A stretch of 19,754 nucleotides of DNA, taken from positions 1 to 19,754 of the forward strand of contig JAGDBT010000159.1 in assembly GCA_017958895.1 (NCBI GenBank), written 5' to 3'. The number at the start of each line of letters is the position of its first letter. Position 1 is the first letter of the stretch. The stretch comes from Alphaproteobacteria bacterium (GTDB lineage Bacteria; Pseudomonadota; Alphaproteobacteria; RF32; CAG-239). Below the pieces are notes generated by a model. The model saw only the letters and a program-made list of their open reading frames with translations, was not told the DNA's origin and searched no databases. The position numbers were made by a program, and so were the translations under genes. Positions 14,463 through 19,754 of this stretch are shown here, piece after piece.

Positions 14463-15002
14463 ATGATTGATTTATGGAAATTATATAGCTTATTTTTCAA
14501 AATAGGGCTGTTTACGTTCGGCGGCGGTTATGCCATGTTGCCGATTCTTAAATCGGAAATGGTTGAAAAGTTAAAATGGTTAAGCGAAGAAGAGCTGCTG
14601 AATTATTATTCCATAGGTCAATGTACGCCGGGGATTATTGCCGTTAATGCCGCTTCATTTATAGGTTATAAAAAACGCGGATTGGCCGGTTTGATAAGCG
14701 CAACTTTGGGAGTTATTTCACCATCACTGATTATTATTGTTTTGGTGGCGGCTTTGCTCAGAAAATATATGGACAACCAATATATGCAATGGGCTTTCGG
14801 CGGTATTCGTATCAGTGTTATTGCCTTAATTATCAGTACGGTTTGGGATATGTGGAAAAGCGGTATTAAGGGGATTCGCTGTTATCTGATTTTTTCGGGT
14901 GCGGCTGTGTTGCTGTGGCTCTTTAATTTTTCGGCGATAATGATTGTGATTTTGGCAGCGGCCACCGCTTTTATTCCTGATTGGCGAGGTAAAAAGTTAT
15001 GA
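14463..15002 (+). CDS. Chromate transporter family, N-terminal-type half protein
   Basis: A 179-residue membrane protein, one half of a short-chain CHR pair. It has the family motif KIGLFTFGGGYAMLPIL near the N-terminus, WLSEEELLNYYSIGQCTPG, and FIGYKKRGLAGLISATLGVISP, followed by further hydrophobic helices. Long CHR proteins contain two such halves; short ones work in pairs. The named function is proton-linked chromate efflux, but many members have untested substrates. AGGGGG lies 7 nt before the ATG. The stop overlaps the next start (ATGA), so equal production of both halves is likely. Confidence 0.9.
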   Translation: MIDLWKLYSLFFKIGLFTFGGGYAMLPILKSEMVEKLKWLSEEELLNYYSIGQCTPGIIAVNAASFIGYKKRGLAGLISATLGVISPSLIIIVLVAALLRKYMDNQYMQWAFGGIRISVIALIISTVWDMWKSGIKGIRCYLIFSGAAVLLWLFNFSAIMIVILAAATAFIPDWRGKKL

Positions 15003-15517
15003 TTTATTGGTTGCTGATATGGGAGTTTTGTAAAATCGGCCTGTTTGCCGTGGGCGGCGGCTTGGTTACGGTGCCATTTTTATTCGATTTAGCGGAAAAA
15101 TATCGGTGGTTTACAACGGCAGAATTGACGGATATGATTGCCGTTTCTCAGTCAACTCCCGGGCCGATGGGAATAAATATGGCAACTTATGCGGGTTTTT
15201 CGGCAGCCGGAATAGGTGGCGCGGTGGTGGCAACTTTGGCGGAAGTTCTTCCTTCCATGGTGGTGATTTATTTGTTGGCCGGCATTTTGAAATATTGGCA
15301 AAACAACAAATATTTGAACAAAATACTGTCAGGTATAAGGCCGGCAGTTATGGCTTTGATTTTGTTTGCCGGTTGGAAAATTGGTGTTGAAACAATTACG
15401 GACTGTAAAACGGCTTTACTGTTGGCGGGTTTGCTTATTGCCATGCGATTATATAAGAAAAGTGTAGTTTTTTATATTGTTATTTCCGCGATTATAGGTA
15501 TAATTTTGCAGGTTTAG
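14999..15517 (+). CDS. Chromate transporter family, second half protein
   Basis: A 172-residue partner of the preceding half, with the same motifs: CKIGLFAVGGGLVTVPFLFD, WFTTAELTDMIAVSQSTPGP and ATYAGFSAAGIGGAVVATLAEVLPS. About five or six membrane helices are expected; halves of this family usually insert in opposite orientation to form one transporter. Translation starts at an ATG overlapping the previous stop by 4 nt. The PfkB kinase begins 11 bases after this stop and there is no terminator between them. Confidence 0.9.
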   Translation: MIYWLLIWEFCKIGLFAVGGGLVTVPFLFDLAEKYRWFTTAELTDMIAVSQSTPGPMGINMATYAGFSAAGIGGAVVATLAEVLPSMVVIYLLAGILKYWQNNKYLNKILSGIRPAVMALILFAGWKIGVETITDCKTALLLAGLLIAMRLYKKSVVFYIVISAIIGIILQV

Positions 15518-15527
15518 GAGAAAATAA

Positions 15528-16538
15528 ATGACGGAAATTGTTTATGATGTACTGGGTATAGGCAATGCAATCGTTGATGTGTTGGCAAAGGTAGGCGATG
15601 CTTTTTTAAGTGAAAGACACTTAATTAAAGGCAGTATGACCTTAGTTGAAGCGGCGGAAGCCGGAAAAATTTATGCCGATGTTATACCGGAACGTCAGGT
15701 TTCGGGCGGATCAGCTGCCAATACGGTGGCAGGATTGGCGTCTTTGGGAGCGGATTGTGCTTTTATCGGCAAGGTGCACGATGACGAATTGGGGCAACTT
15801 TTTCAACGTGATATCGGTGCGGCAGGTATTGATTTTTTCACCAAACCGCTTATTGAGGGAGCGGCAACCGGACGCAGTGTGGTTTTGGTTACACCTGATG
15901 CCGAACGTTCTATGTTTACTTATTTGGGGGCGGCGCGCAAACTGACCAAAGAGGATATTGATGAGAAAATTATAAGCGAATCCAGAATAACTTTTATTGA
16001 GGGGTATTTATGGGATGAACCTTCGGAACATCAGGCTATTTTGGCCGCTTGCGAAATAGCGCACAGATATGAACGCAAAATTGCCTTTTCGGTGTCGGAT
16101 ATAAGTTGCGTTGAAAAACATCGCAAACAGATGTTGGAATTTATCAAACAATATGTAGATATTTTGTTTGTCAATGAAGCAGAACTTATGTCACTGTTTC
16201 AAAGAGATGATTTTTTTGAGGTACTTGAAGATGTTAAGCCGTTGGTAGAAATTGCCGCCGTTACGAGAGATTCTCGCGGTTCGGTTATTGTAAACGGCCG
16301 AGAAAAAATATTTGTGGAAGCCGAAAAAATAAGAGATGTGGTAGATTCCACCGGTGCGGGAGATTTGTATGCGGCGGGATTTTTATATGGTTTGGTAAAA
16401 GGGAGGAGCCTGGGAACTTGCGCCACTATCGGGGGAATAACGGCCTCTGAAATAATTACTCATTATGGCGCCAGACCTGAGGTATCTCTTCGCGGCCTGG
16501 TAAGACATCGTTTGATGGAATATGGAAAAAAACCATAA
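15528..16538 (+). CDS. PfkB-family carbohydrate/nucleoside kinase (adenosine-kinase-like)
   Basis: A 336-residue ribokinase-fold kinase that phosphorylates a sugar or nucleoside with ATP. It has the N-terminal GIGNAIVDVLAKV, the substrate-lid and Gly-Gly motif SGGSAANT (59-66), IGKVHDDELG, VNEAEL (215-220) and the PfkB signature DSTGAGDLYAAGFLYG (273-288) with catalytic Asp279. The opening YDVLGIGNAIVD and overall order match proteobacterial proteins annotated as adenosine kinase; the true substrate could be another ribose derivative. GGAG lies 7 nt before the ATG. It is last in the operon with the two transporter halves and ends in a terminator directly after the stop. Confidence 0.9.
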   Translation: MTEIVYDVLGIGNAIVDVLAKVGDAFLSERHLIKGSMTLVEAAEAGKIYADVIPERQVSGGSAANTVAGLASLGADCAFIGKVHDDELGQLFQRDIGAAGIDFFTKPLIEGAATGRSVVLVTPDAERSMFTYLGAARKLTKEDIDEKIISESRITFIEGYLWDEPSEHQAILAACEIAHRYERKIAFSVSDISCVEKHRKQMLEFIKQYVDILFVNEAELMSLFQRDDFFEVLEDVKPLVEIAAVTRDSRGSVIVNGREKIFVEAEKIRDVVDSTGAGDLYAAGFLYGLVKGRSLGTCATIGGITASEIITHYGARPEVSLRGLVRHRLMEYGKKP

Positions 16539-16567
16539 AAAAAACTCCGCATAACGCGGAGTTTTTT
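16538..16567. terminator. Bidirectional terminator between the PfkB kinase and the Cys-rich gene
   Basis: The stem ACTCCGC (16544-16550) and GCGGAGT (16556-16562) with a 5-nt loop is flanked by A-run and T-run, giving a U-tract in both directions. It separates convergent genes ending at 16538 and 16581. Confidence 0.88.
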
Positions 16568-16580
16568 AATGATGAAAATA

Positions 16581-17021
16581 CTAATTTTCAGGTGTTACCG
16601 GATTTTCAGCAGCCGGAGCCGTATCTTTCGGAAAAGCAAAACGTTCAAATTTATGTTTTTTCATATGTCCGTCATGATGTTTTTTGCTGACACTGGCATC
16701 GTTAGTGTTGATGATTATAACGGTTTTGCCGTCATCACTTGCCATGTTATGAGCATTGAAAGGTACCGGCGGAACTTTCATCATCGGAGAGTGACGATTT
16801 TTCATCGGACAACGTCCCATGCAACCGCCGTGCAATAATTCATTAAATCCGACACCGGCCAAAAATACTATAATCAATATCAGCAATTTAGCCCAACAGC
16901 TTTTTGCACAACAACAATTGCAACCGCCTGAACAAGTGCATTCTTTGCCTTCCTGACAACCGCATTTGCAGTCTTTATCGCAAGAGCAAGCGGCTTTTTC
17001 TTCTTTCTGATTCTTTTGCAT
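16581..17021 (-). CDS. Membrane-anchored protein with an N-terminal metallothionein-like Cys cluster
   Basis: A 146-residue protein. Residues 12-42 contain twelve cysteines in CxC, CxxxC and CCC arrangements (CSCDKDCKCGCQEGKECTC, then GGCNCCCAKSC), like metallothionein-type metal-thiolate clusters. One membrane helix follows (about 43-60, WAKLLILIIVFLAGVGF). Beyond it are CMGRCPM (Cys67, Cys71), a Met/His-bearing region (NRHSPMMK; KKHHDGHMKKHK) and an Ala/Pro tail. The Cys-rich part would be cytoplasmic if the short N-terminus stays inside, with His/Met-rich periplasmic metal-binding sites. No family is recognised; metal buffering, sensing or transfer is inference. The start is the ATG at 17021 with AAGGGA upstream; a TTG two codons earlier is less likely. 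Confidence 0.78.
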   Translation of the reverse strand: MQKNQKEEKAACSCDKDCKCGCQEGKECTCSGGCNCCCAKSCWAKLLILIIVFLAGVGFNELLHGGCMGRCPMKNRHSPMMKVPPVPFNAHNMASDDGKTVIIINTNDASVSKKHHDGHMKKHKFERFAFPKDTAPAAENPVTPEN

Positions 17022-17051
17022 TATCAATCCCTTTCTTAAATTGGTTAACCG

Positions 17052-17079
17052 TTTATAAGGTAATGCTTGTGAGTCTAAA
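17052..17079 (-). promoter_or_regulatory. Possible promoter of the Cys-rich membrane protein gene
   Basis: On the minus strand TTTAGA (17074-17079), a 16-nt spacer and TATAAA (17052-17057). Start near 17045, about 24 nt before the ATG. The -35 is weak. Confidence 0.35.
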
Positions 17080-17110
17080 AGTAAAGTTTTTTATGGGTGG
17101 TTTTATATAT

Positions 17111-17137
17111 TTGTGTGGAGAAAAATAAAAATATACT
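17111..17137 (+). promoter_or_regulatory. Possible promoter of the aquaporin gene
   Basis: TTGTGT (17111-17116), a short 15-nt spacer and TATACT (17132-17137). The -10 is good, the spacing poor. Start near 17144 would give a leader of about 54 nt with AGGAGG before the ATG. Confidence 0.35.
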
Positions 17138-17197
17138 TTTAAAAATAACTAAAGAATATAAACTGATTACTGTATTGAAAAGAACTAGGAGGTTTCT

Positions 17198-18007
17198 ATG
17201 AAAAAATACATGGCAGAATTGTTCGGAACTTTTGTTCTGGTGTTTATAGGCTGCGGGACTGTGGTATTTTCAGCTCCTTATGTCGGAAATATAGGTATCG
17301 CTTTGGCCTTCGGTTTGGCGGTTACGGCTATGGTATATGCCATCGGACCGGTTTCGGGCGCGCATATCAATCCGGCTGTTACTTTAGGTGTTTGGAGCGC
17401 CGGTCGTATGAAATTCAAAGATGTGTTCGGATATATAGTTTTTCAATGTCTGGGCGCTACTTTGGGTGCGGCTTTGTTGTGGTACATGGTGCAGGATAAA
17501 ATCAACGGTTATGATGTTGCCGCTTACGGATTGGGCCAAAACGGCTGGGGTGAAAATTACGGCAGCGGTTATGGTCTTATCAGTGCCGTAATTTTTGAAT
17601 TTGTTGCCACCTTTATCTTTGTTAAGGTAATTTTGAAGACAACGGCTGAAGATTTGAAAATAGCCGGTGTGGTAATAGGTTTAACCTTGGTTGTTTTGCA
17701 TATTTTGGGCTTGCAGATTACGGGGGTTTCCGTAAATCCGGCACGTAGCTTGGGCCCGGCTTTGTTTGTTTGGGGAGATGCTTGGAACCAGTTGTGGATG
17801 TTCTTGGTTGTTCCTTCTTTGGCGGGCATTTTTGCCGGTATATGCTCTCGTTGTTGCTGTTGTTGCAATAATAGTGCAAAAGCTTGCCCTGCAGAGGTTG
17901 CCGATGCTCCTAAAAAGGTTGAAGCTCCGGCTAAGAAAGCGGTCGAGCGCAAACCGGCAAAGACGGCAAGCAAATCTCGTCCGGCTTCTAAAGCTAAAAA
18001 AGCTTAA
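17198..18007 (+). CDS. aqpZ: Aquaporin Z-like MIP channel with unusual Cys-rich and Lys/Ala/Pro-rich tail
   Basis: A 269-residue MIP-family channel with six membrane helices and both NPA loops: GAHINPAVTLG (NPA 58-60) and SVNPARSLGPALF (NPA 180-182). The selectivity filter reads as for water channels: Arg183, His168 placed 15 residues before it as in E. coli AqpZ, and Tyr47 where AqpZ has Phe43. Val177 replaces the AqpZ Thr183. The channel part ends near 215, as in AqpZ (about 231 in total); a further tail of about 54 residues begins CSRCCCCCNN (Cys216 and Cys219-223), has Cys230, and continues as a basic Lys/Ala/Pro stretch. A perfect AGGAGG precedes the ATG. Confidence 0.93.
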   Translation: MKKYMAELFGTFVLVFIGCGTVVFSAPYVGNIGIALAFGLAVTAMVYAIGPVSGAHINPAVTLGVWSAGRMKFKDVFGYIVFQCLGATLGAALLWYMVQDKINGYDVAAYGLGQNGWGENYGSGYGLISAVIFEFVATFIFVKVILKTTAEDLKIAGVVIGLTLVVLHILGLQITGVSVNPARSLGPALFVWGDAWNQLWMFLVVPSLAGIFAGICSRCCCCCNNSAKACPAEVADAPKKVEAPAKKAVERKPAKTASKSRPASKAKKA

Positions 18008-18026
18008 AAGCTGACAGCGAAAAATA

Positions 18027-18056
18027 AAAAAGCCCCGTGTTATTTCGGGGCTTTTT
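18027..18056. terminator. Bidirectional terminator between aquaporin and the glycyl-radical-like gene
   Basis: The stem AGCCCCG (18031-18037) and CGGGGCT (18046-18052) closes an 8-nt loop, with A-run before and T-run after. It serves the convergent genes ending at 18007 and 18076. Confidence 0.9.
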
Positions 18057-18075
18057 CTTATGAAAAATTTTCAAA

Positions 18076-18288
18076 TTATTCGGCGGCACAAGAACAAATT
18101 TCTTCAGCGGCATCCAAATGTTGTACGGCTTTGTTTTCTACAAAGCATTTGCGAGAATAATATTCCGATTTTTTACCGCGATTGAATTCCGATACCGGAC
18201 GATGATAACCCATTACTCTGGTCCAAATTTCACAAGGCTGTCTTTCGGCATCAGTTAAGGCGATATTTTCAAAATTGATTACGGACAT
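18076..18288 (-). CDS. Stand-alone NrdD-type glycyl-radical C-terminal domain protein
   Basis: A 70-residue protein whose centre, CEIWTRVMGYHRPVSEFNRG followed by KKSEYYSRKCF (about 19-49), matches the C-terminal segment of class III anaerobic ribonucleotide reductases (RVxGYxRPVxxWNxGKxxEF..R). The Gly in RVMGY (Gly27) corresponds to the radical-bearing glycine. In full NrdD this follows a catalytic barrel of about 600 residues; here it stands alone, and no nrdD or nrdG is in the window. It may be a spare-part radical domain, like YfiD/GrcA for pyruvate formate-lyase, or a reduced subunit. The N-terminus (MSVINFENIALTDAERQPC) looks complete and has AGGAG 8 nt upstream. The C-terminus ends EEICSCAAE. 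Short homologous proteins are, I believe, annotated in other alphaproteobacteria. Confidence 0.75.
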   Translation of the reverse strand: MSVINFENIALTDAERQPCEIWTRVMGYHRPVSEFNRGKKSEYYSRKCFVENKAVQHLDAAEEICSCAAE

Positions 18289-18335
18289 ATTATTTCTCCT
18301 AAAATTAAAGTGGTTGATAAATCATTGCTAGAGAT

Positions 18336-18351
18336 ATACTATATATAGTAT
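18336..18351. promoter_or_regulatory. 16-bp perfect palindrome overlapping the -10 region of the glycyl-radical-like gene
   Basis: ATACTATATATAGTAT is self-complementary over its full length and lies 48 nt before the start codon. On the minus strand it contains TATAGT, a good -10, with TTTACT 16 nt upstream as a weak -35; TTGTTT and TACTAT, also 16 nt apart, is the alternative. The palindrome could be an operator, though an AT-only repeat may also be just promoter DNA. Confidence 0.35.
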
Positions 18352-18447
18352 TAACAAAAAGTAAATAAACAATATGTAGTAGATAAATTTTTTGCACACC
18401 TTTTTTAAAGAGTCTTAAATATCATGTAGTTAGGTGCAAAAGTTTTT

Positions 18448-18825
18448 TTAATTGTTTAAAGAGGGATGGGCGATAAAATAATCGGCAATAGCCTTATAAA
18501 AGTAGCTTTCCTCAGTATCTTTTGCCGATTCCGCCTCGGCAAAATCACGGTTTATGTCTTTACCGCTTAAAATTTTTGTTACAGAAAGATTACAAACATT
18601 ATCTGCTATGTCTGCGACTCCGCCGTCAATAAAATAAACCTCTTGAACTTGGTCGTTTTTATCCAGAATTTGCACTGCTCCGGCCTGCAAAATCAAAGAA
18701 GTAGGGGCTCGGTCTTTAATCAGAGTGAGGTTTACTTTGCCATAAGGCAAAACGACTCGATAAACCTTGCGATTTAGCACATTTTTTTGCGGCGTGAAGA
18801 TTTTCAAAATCAGATTCTCATCCAT
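18448..18825 (-). CDS. atpC: F-type ATP synthase epsilon subunit
   Basis: A 125-residue divergent AtpC. The N-terminal beta-sandwich is recognisable (LILKIFTPQKNVLNRKVYRV, then YFIDGGVADIADNVCNLSV, the family's FV.GGxxEV..N.V pattern). The usual LPG.xGxxGVLP region is modified (LPYGKVNLTLIKDRAPTS). The C-terminal helical part is short, ending SYFYKAIADYF. It is part of the F1 central stalk that couples rotation to ATP synthesis and inhibits hydrolysis. The ATG overlaps the atpD stop by one base (TGATG), which secures the assignment. It is last in the operon; no strong terminator follows, only a weak long-loop inverted repeat near 18391-18440. Confidence 0.9.
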   Translation of the reverse strand: MDENLILKIFTPQKNVLNRKVYRVVLPYGKVNLTLIKDRAPTSLILQAGAVQILDKNDQVQEVYFIDGGVADIADNVCNLSVTKILSGKDINRDFAEAESAKDTEESYFYKAIADYFIAHPSLNN

Positions 18826-19754
18826 CAGTGCTTCTCTTTCAGCGTTTCCGCTTTAGCTATGGCTTCTTCGATGGTTCCGACCATATAGAAGGCCGCTTCC
18901 GGCAATTCATCGTAAAGACCGTCTAAAATCCCGCGAAATCCTTTAATGGTATCCTCAAGCTTTACATAAACACCTTTCAAGCCGGTGAATACTTCGGCAA
19001 CATGGAACGGTTGAGATAAAAAGCGTTGAATTTTGCGAGCCCGGGAAACAACCAAACGATCGTCATCAGAAAGTTCATCCATACCTAAAATGGCAATAAT
19101 GTCTTGTAATGAATTGTATTTTTGCAAAATTTCCTGTACGCGACGGGCAGTTTCATAATGTTCTTCACCGACGATTTCCGGAGTTAAAGAACGGCTGCTG
19201 GAATCCAACGGATCAACGGCCGGATAAATTCCCAGTTCGGAAATTTTGCGCGATAATACGGTTGTGGCATCAAGATGGGCAAAAGTGGTTGCCGGAGCCG
19301 GATCGGTTAAATCATCGGCCGGAACATATACGGCCTGTACGGAAGTTATGGATCCGTCTTTGGTTGAGGTAATGCGTTCCTGCATAGAACCCATATCCGT
19401 GCCCAGAGTAGGCTGATAACCGACTGCCGACGGAATACGTCCCAAAAGGGCTGAAACTTCGGAACCGGCTTGAGTGAAACGGAATATATTATCAATAAAC
19501 AGTAACACATCCTGATGTTCCTGATCACGGAAATATTCGGCTTGCGTTAAACCGGTAAGGGCAACACGGGCACGAGCTCCCGGCGGTTCGTTCATTTGTC
19601 CGTATACCAATACGGTTTTTGAATTTGAGCCGTTCAAATCTATAACTCCGGATTCTATCATTTCATGATACAAATCATTTCCTTCGCGGGTGCGTTCACC
19701 GACTCCGGTAAATACGGAATATCCGCCGTGGCCTTTGGCAATATTATTTATAAG
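18825..19754 (-). CDS. atpD: F-type ATP synthase beta subunit, 5' part beyond window edge
   Basis: The frame is open from the right edge and gives the last 309 residues of AtpD, about two thirds of the protein. It enters just after the P-loop at LINNIAKGHGGYSVFTGVGE, followed by RTREGNDLYHEM, the Walker B region LLFIDNIFRFTQAGSEVSAL with LGRIPSAVGYQPTL, the DDLTDPAPATTFAHLDATTV segment, RVQEILQKYNSLQDIIAILG and the C-terminal helical domain ending TLKEKH. These are the catalytic subunit's hallmarks; VFTGVGE has Thr where most have Ala. The rest of the operon (atpG, atpA and so on) should lie to the right. Confidence 0.98.
   Translation of the reverse strand, partial: LINNIAKGHGGYSVFTGVGERTREGNDLYHEMIESGVIDLNGSNSKTVLVYGQMNEPPGARARVALTGLTQAEYFRDQEHQDVLLFIDNIFRFTQAGSEVSALLGRIPSAVGYQPTLGTDMGSMQERITSTKDGSITSVQAVYVPADDLTDPAPATTFAHLDATTVLSRKISELGIYPAVDPLDSSSRSLTPEIVGEEHYETARRVQEILQKYNSLQDIIAILGMDELSDDDRLVVSRARKIQRFLSQPFHVAEVFTGLKGVYVKLEDTIKGFRGILDGLYDELPEAAFYMVGTIEEAIAKAETLKEKH

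Noticed and set aside
18314..18327. Possible FNR box (TTGATAAATCATTG) before the glycyl-radical-like gene
   Set aside because: FNR sites need TTGAT and ATCAA separated by 4 nt. Here the half-sites are 2 nt apart and the right half ends ATCAT, so spacing and sequence do not fit.
1..19754. CRISPR arrays, insertion sequences, transposases or integrases
   Set aside because: No regularly spaced repeats and no reading frame resembling a transposase, integrase or Cas protein were seen on either strand.

Overview
The window looks like chromosomal DNA of an AT-rich (roughly 40% GC by eye) Gram-negative proteobacterium, most likely an alphaproteobacterium of the uncultured gut or host-associated type. 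Evidence is a Tol envelope system, YcgN-type (UPF0260) proteins, an outer-membrane beta-barrel protein, a PfkB adenosine-kinase-like sugar kinase, an F-type ATP synthase, rubrerythrin, and a small protein carrying the glycyl-radical motif of class III (anaerobic) ribonucleotide reductase. The last two suggest an anaerobic or microaerobic life. The taxonomic call is inference; no rRNA or tRNA gene was found.

Layout, left to right. 1-4988 (all minus): a DegT/StrS sugar aminotransferase cut by the left edge, an Opa/OmpA-like barrel protein, then a compact cluster dnaB - YcgN paralog - YcgN paralog - YgjP-like metallopeptidase. The dnaB promoter carries a perfect DnaA box. 5144-7621 (plus): galE, a TerC-family membrane protein and a divergent histidine phosphatase, with touching or overlapping ends. 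7732-9918 (plus): tolQ-tolR-tolA without tolB or pal. 9922-11301 (minus): a GT-C type membrane glycosyltransferase. 11370-11909 (minus): rubrerythrin.

12001-14393 is the least ordinary part. A near-consensus promoter is followed by a 209-nt structured leader with no convincing gene, then an unrecognised 379-residue membrane-anchored helical protein. Two terminators separate it from two convergent small membrane proteins, one resembling a three-TM phage/GTA holin. These three genes lack Shine-Dalgarno sequences, unlike nearly all others here, and the largest uses different codons. They look like an acquired islet.

14463-16538 (plus): a split chromate-type transporter (two half proteins) and the PfkB kinase, apparently one operon. 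16581-18007: divergent genes for a membrane-anchored protein with a metallothionein-like Cys cluster and for an AqpZ-like aquaporin with an unusual Cys-rich, Lys/Ala/Pro-rich tail. 18076-18288 (minus): the free-standing NrdD glycyl-radical-like protein. 18448-19754 (minus): atpC and the 3' part of atpD, the end of an ATP synthase operon that continues beyond the right edge.

Most genes are housekeeping or envelope functions. The best candidates for something undescribed are the islet with its leader RNA, the Cys-rich pair, and the stand-alone glycyl-radical domain.
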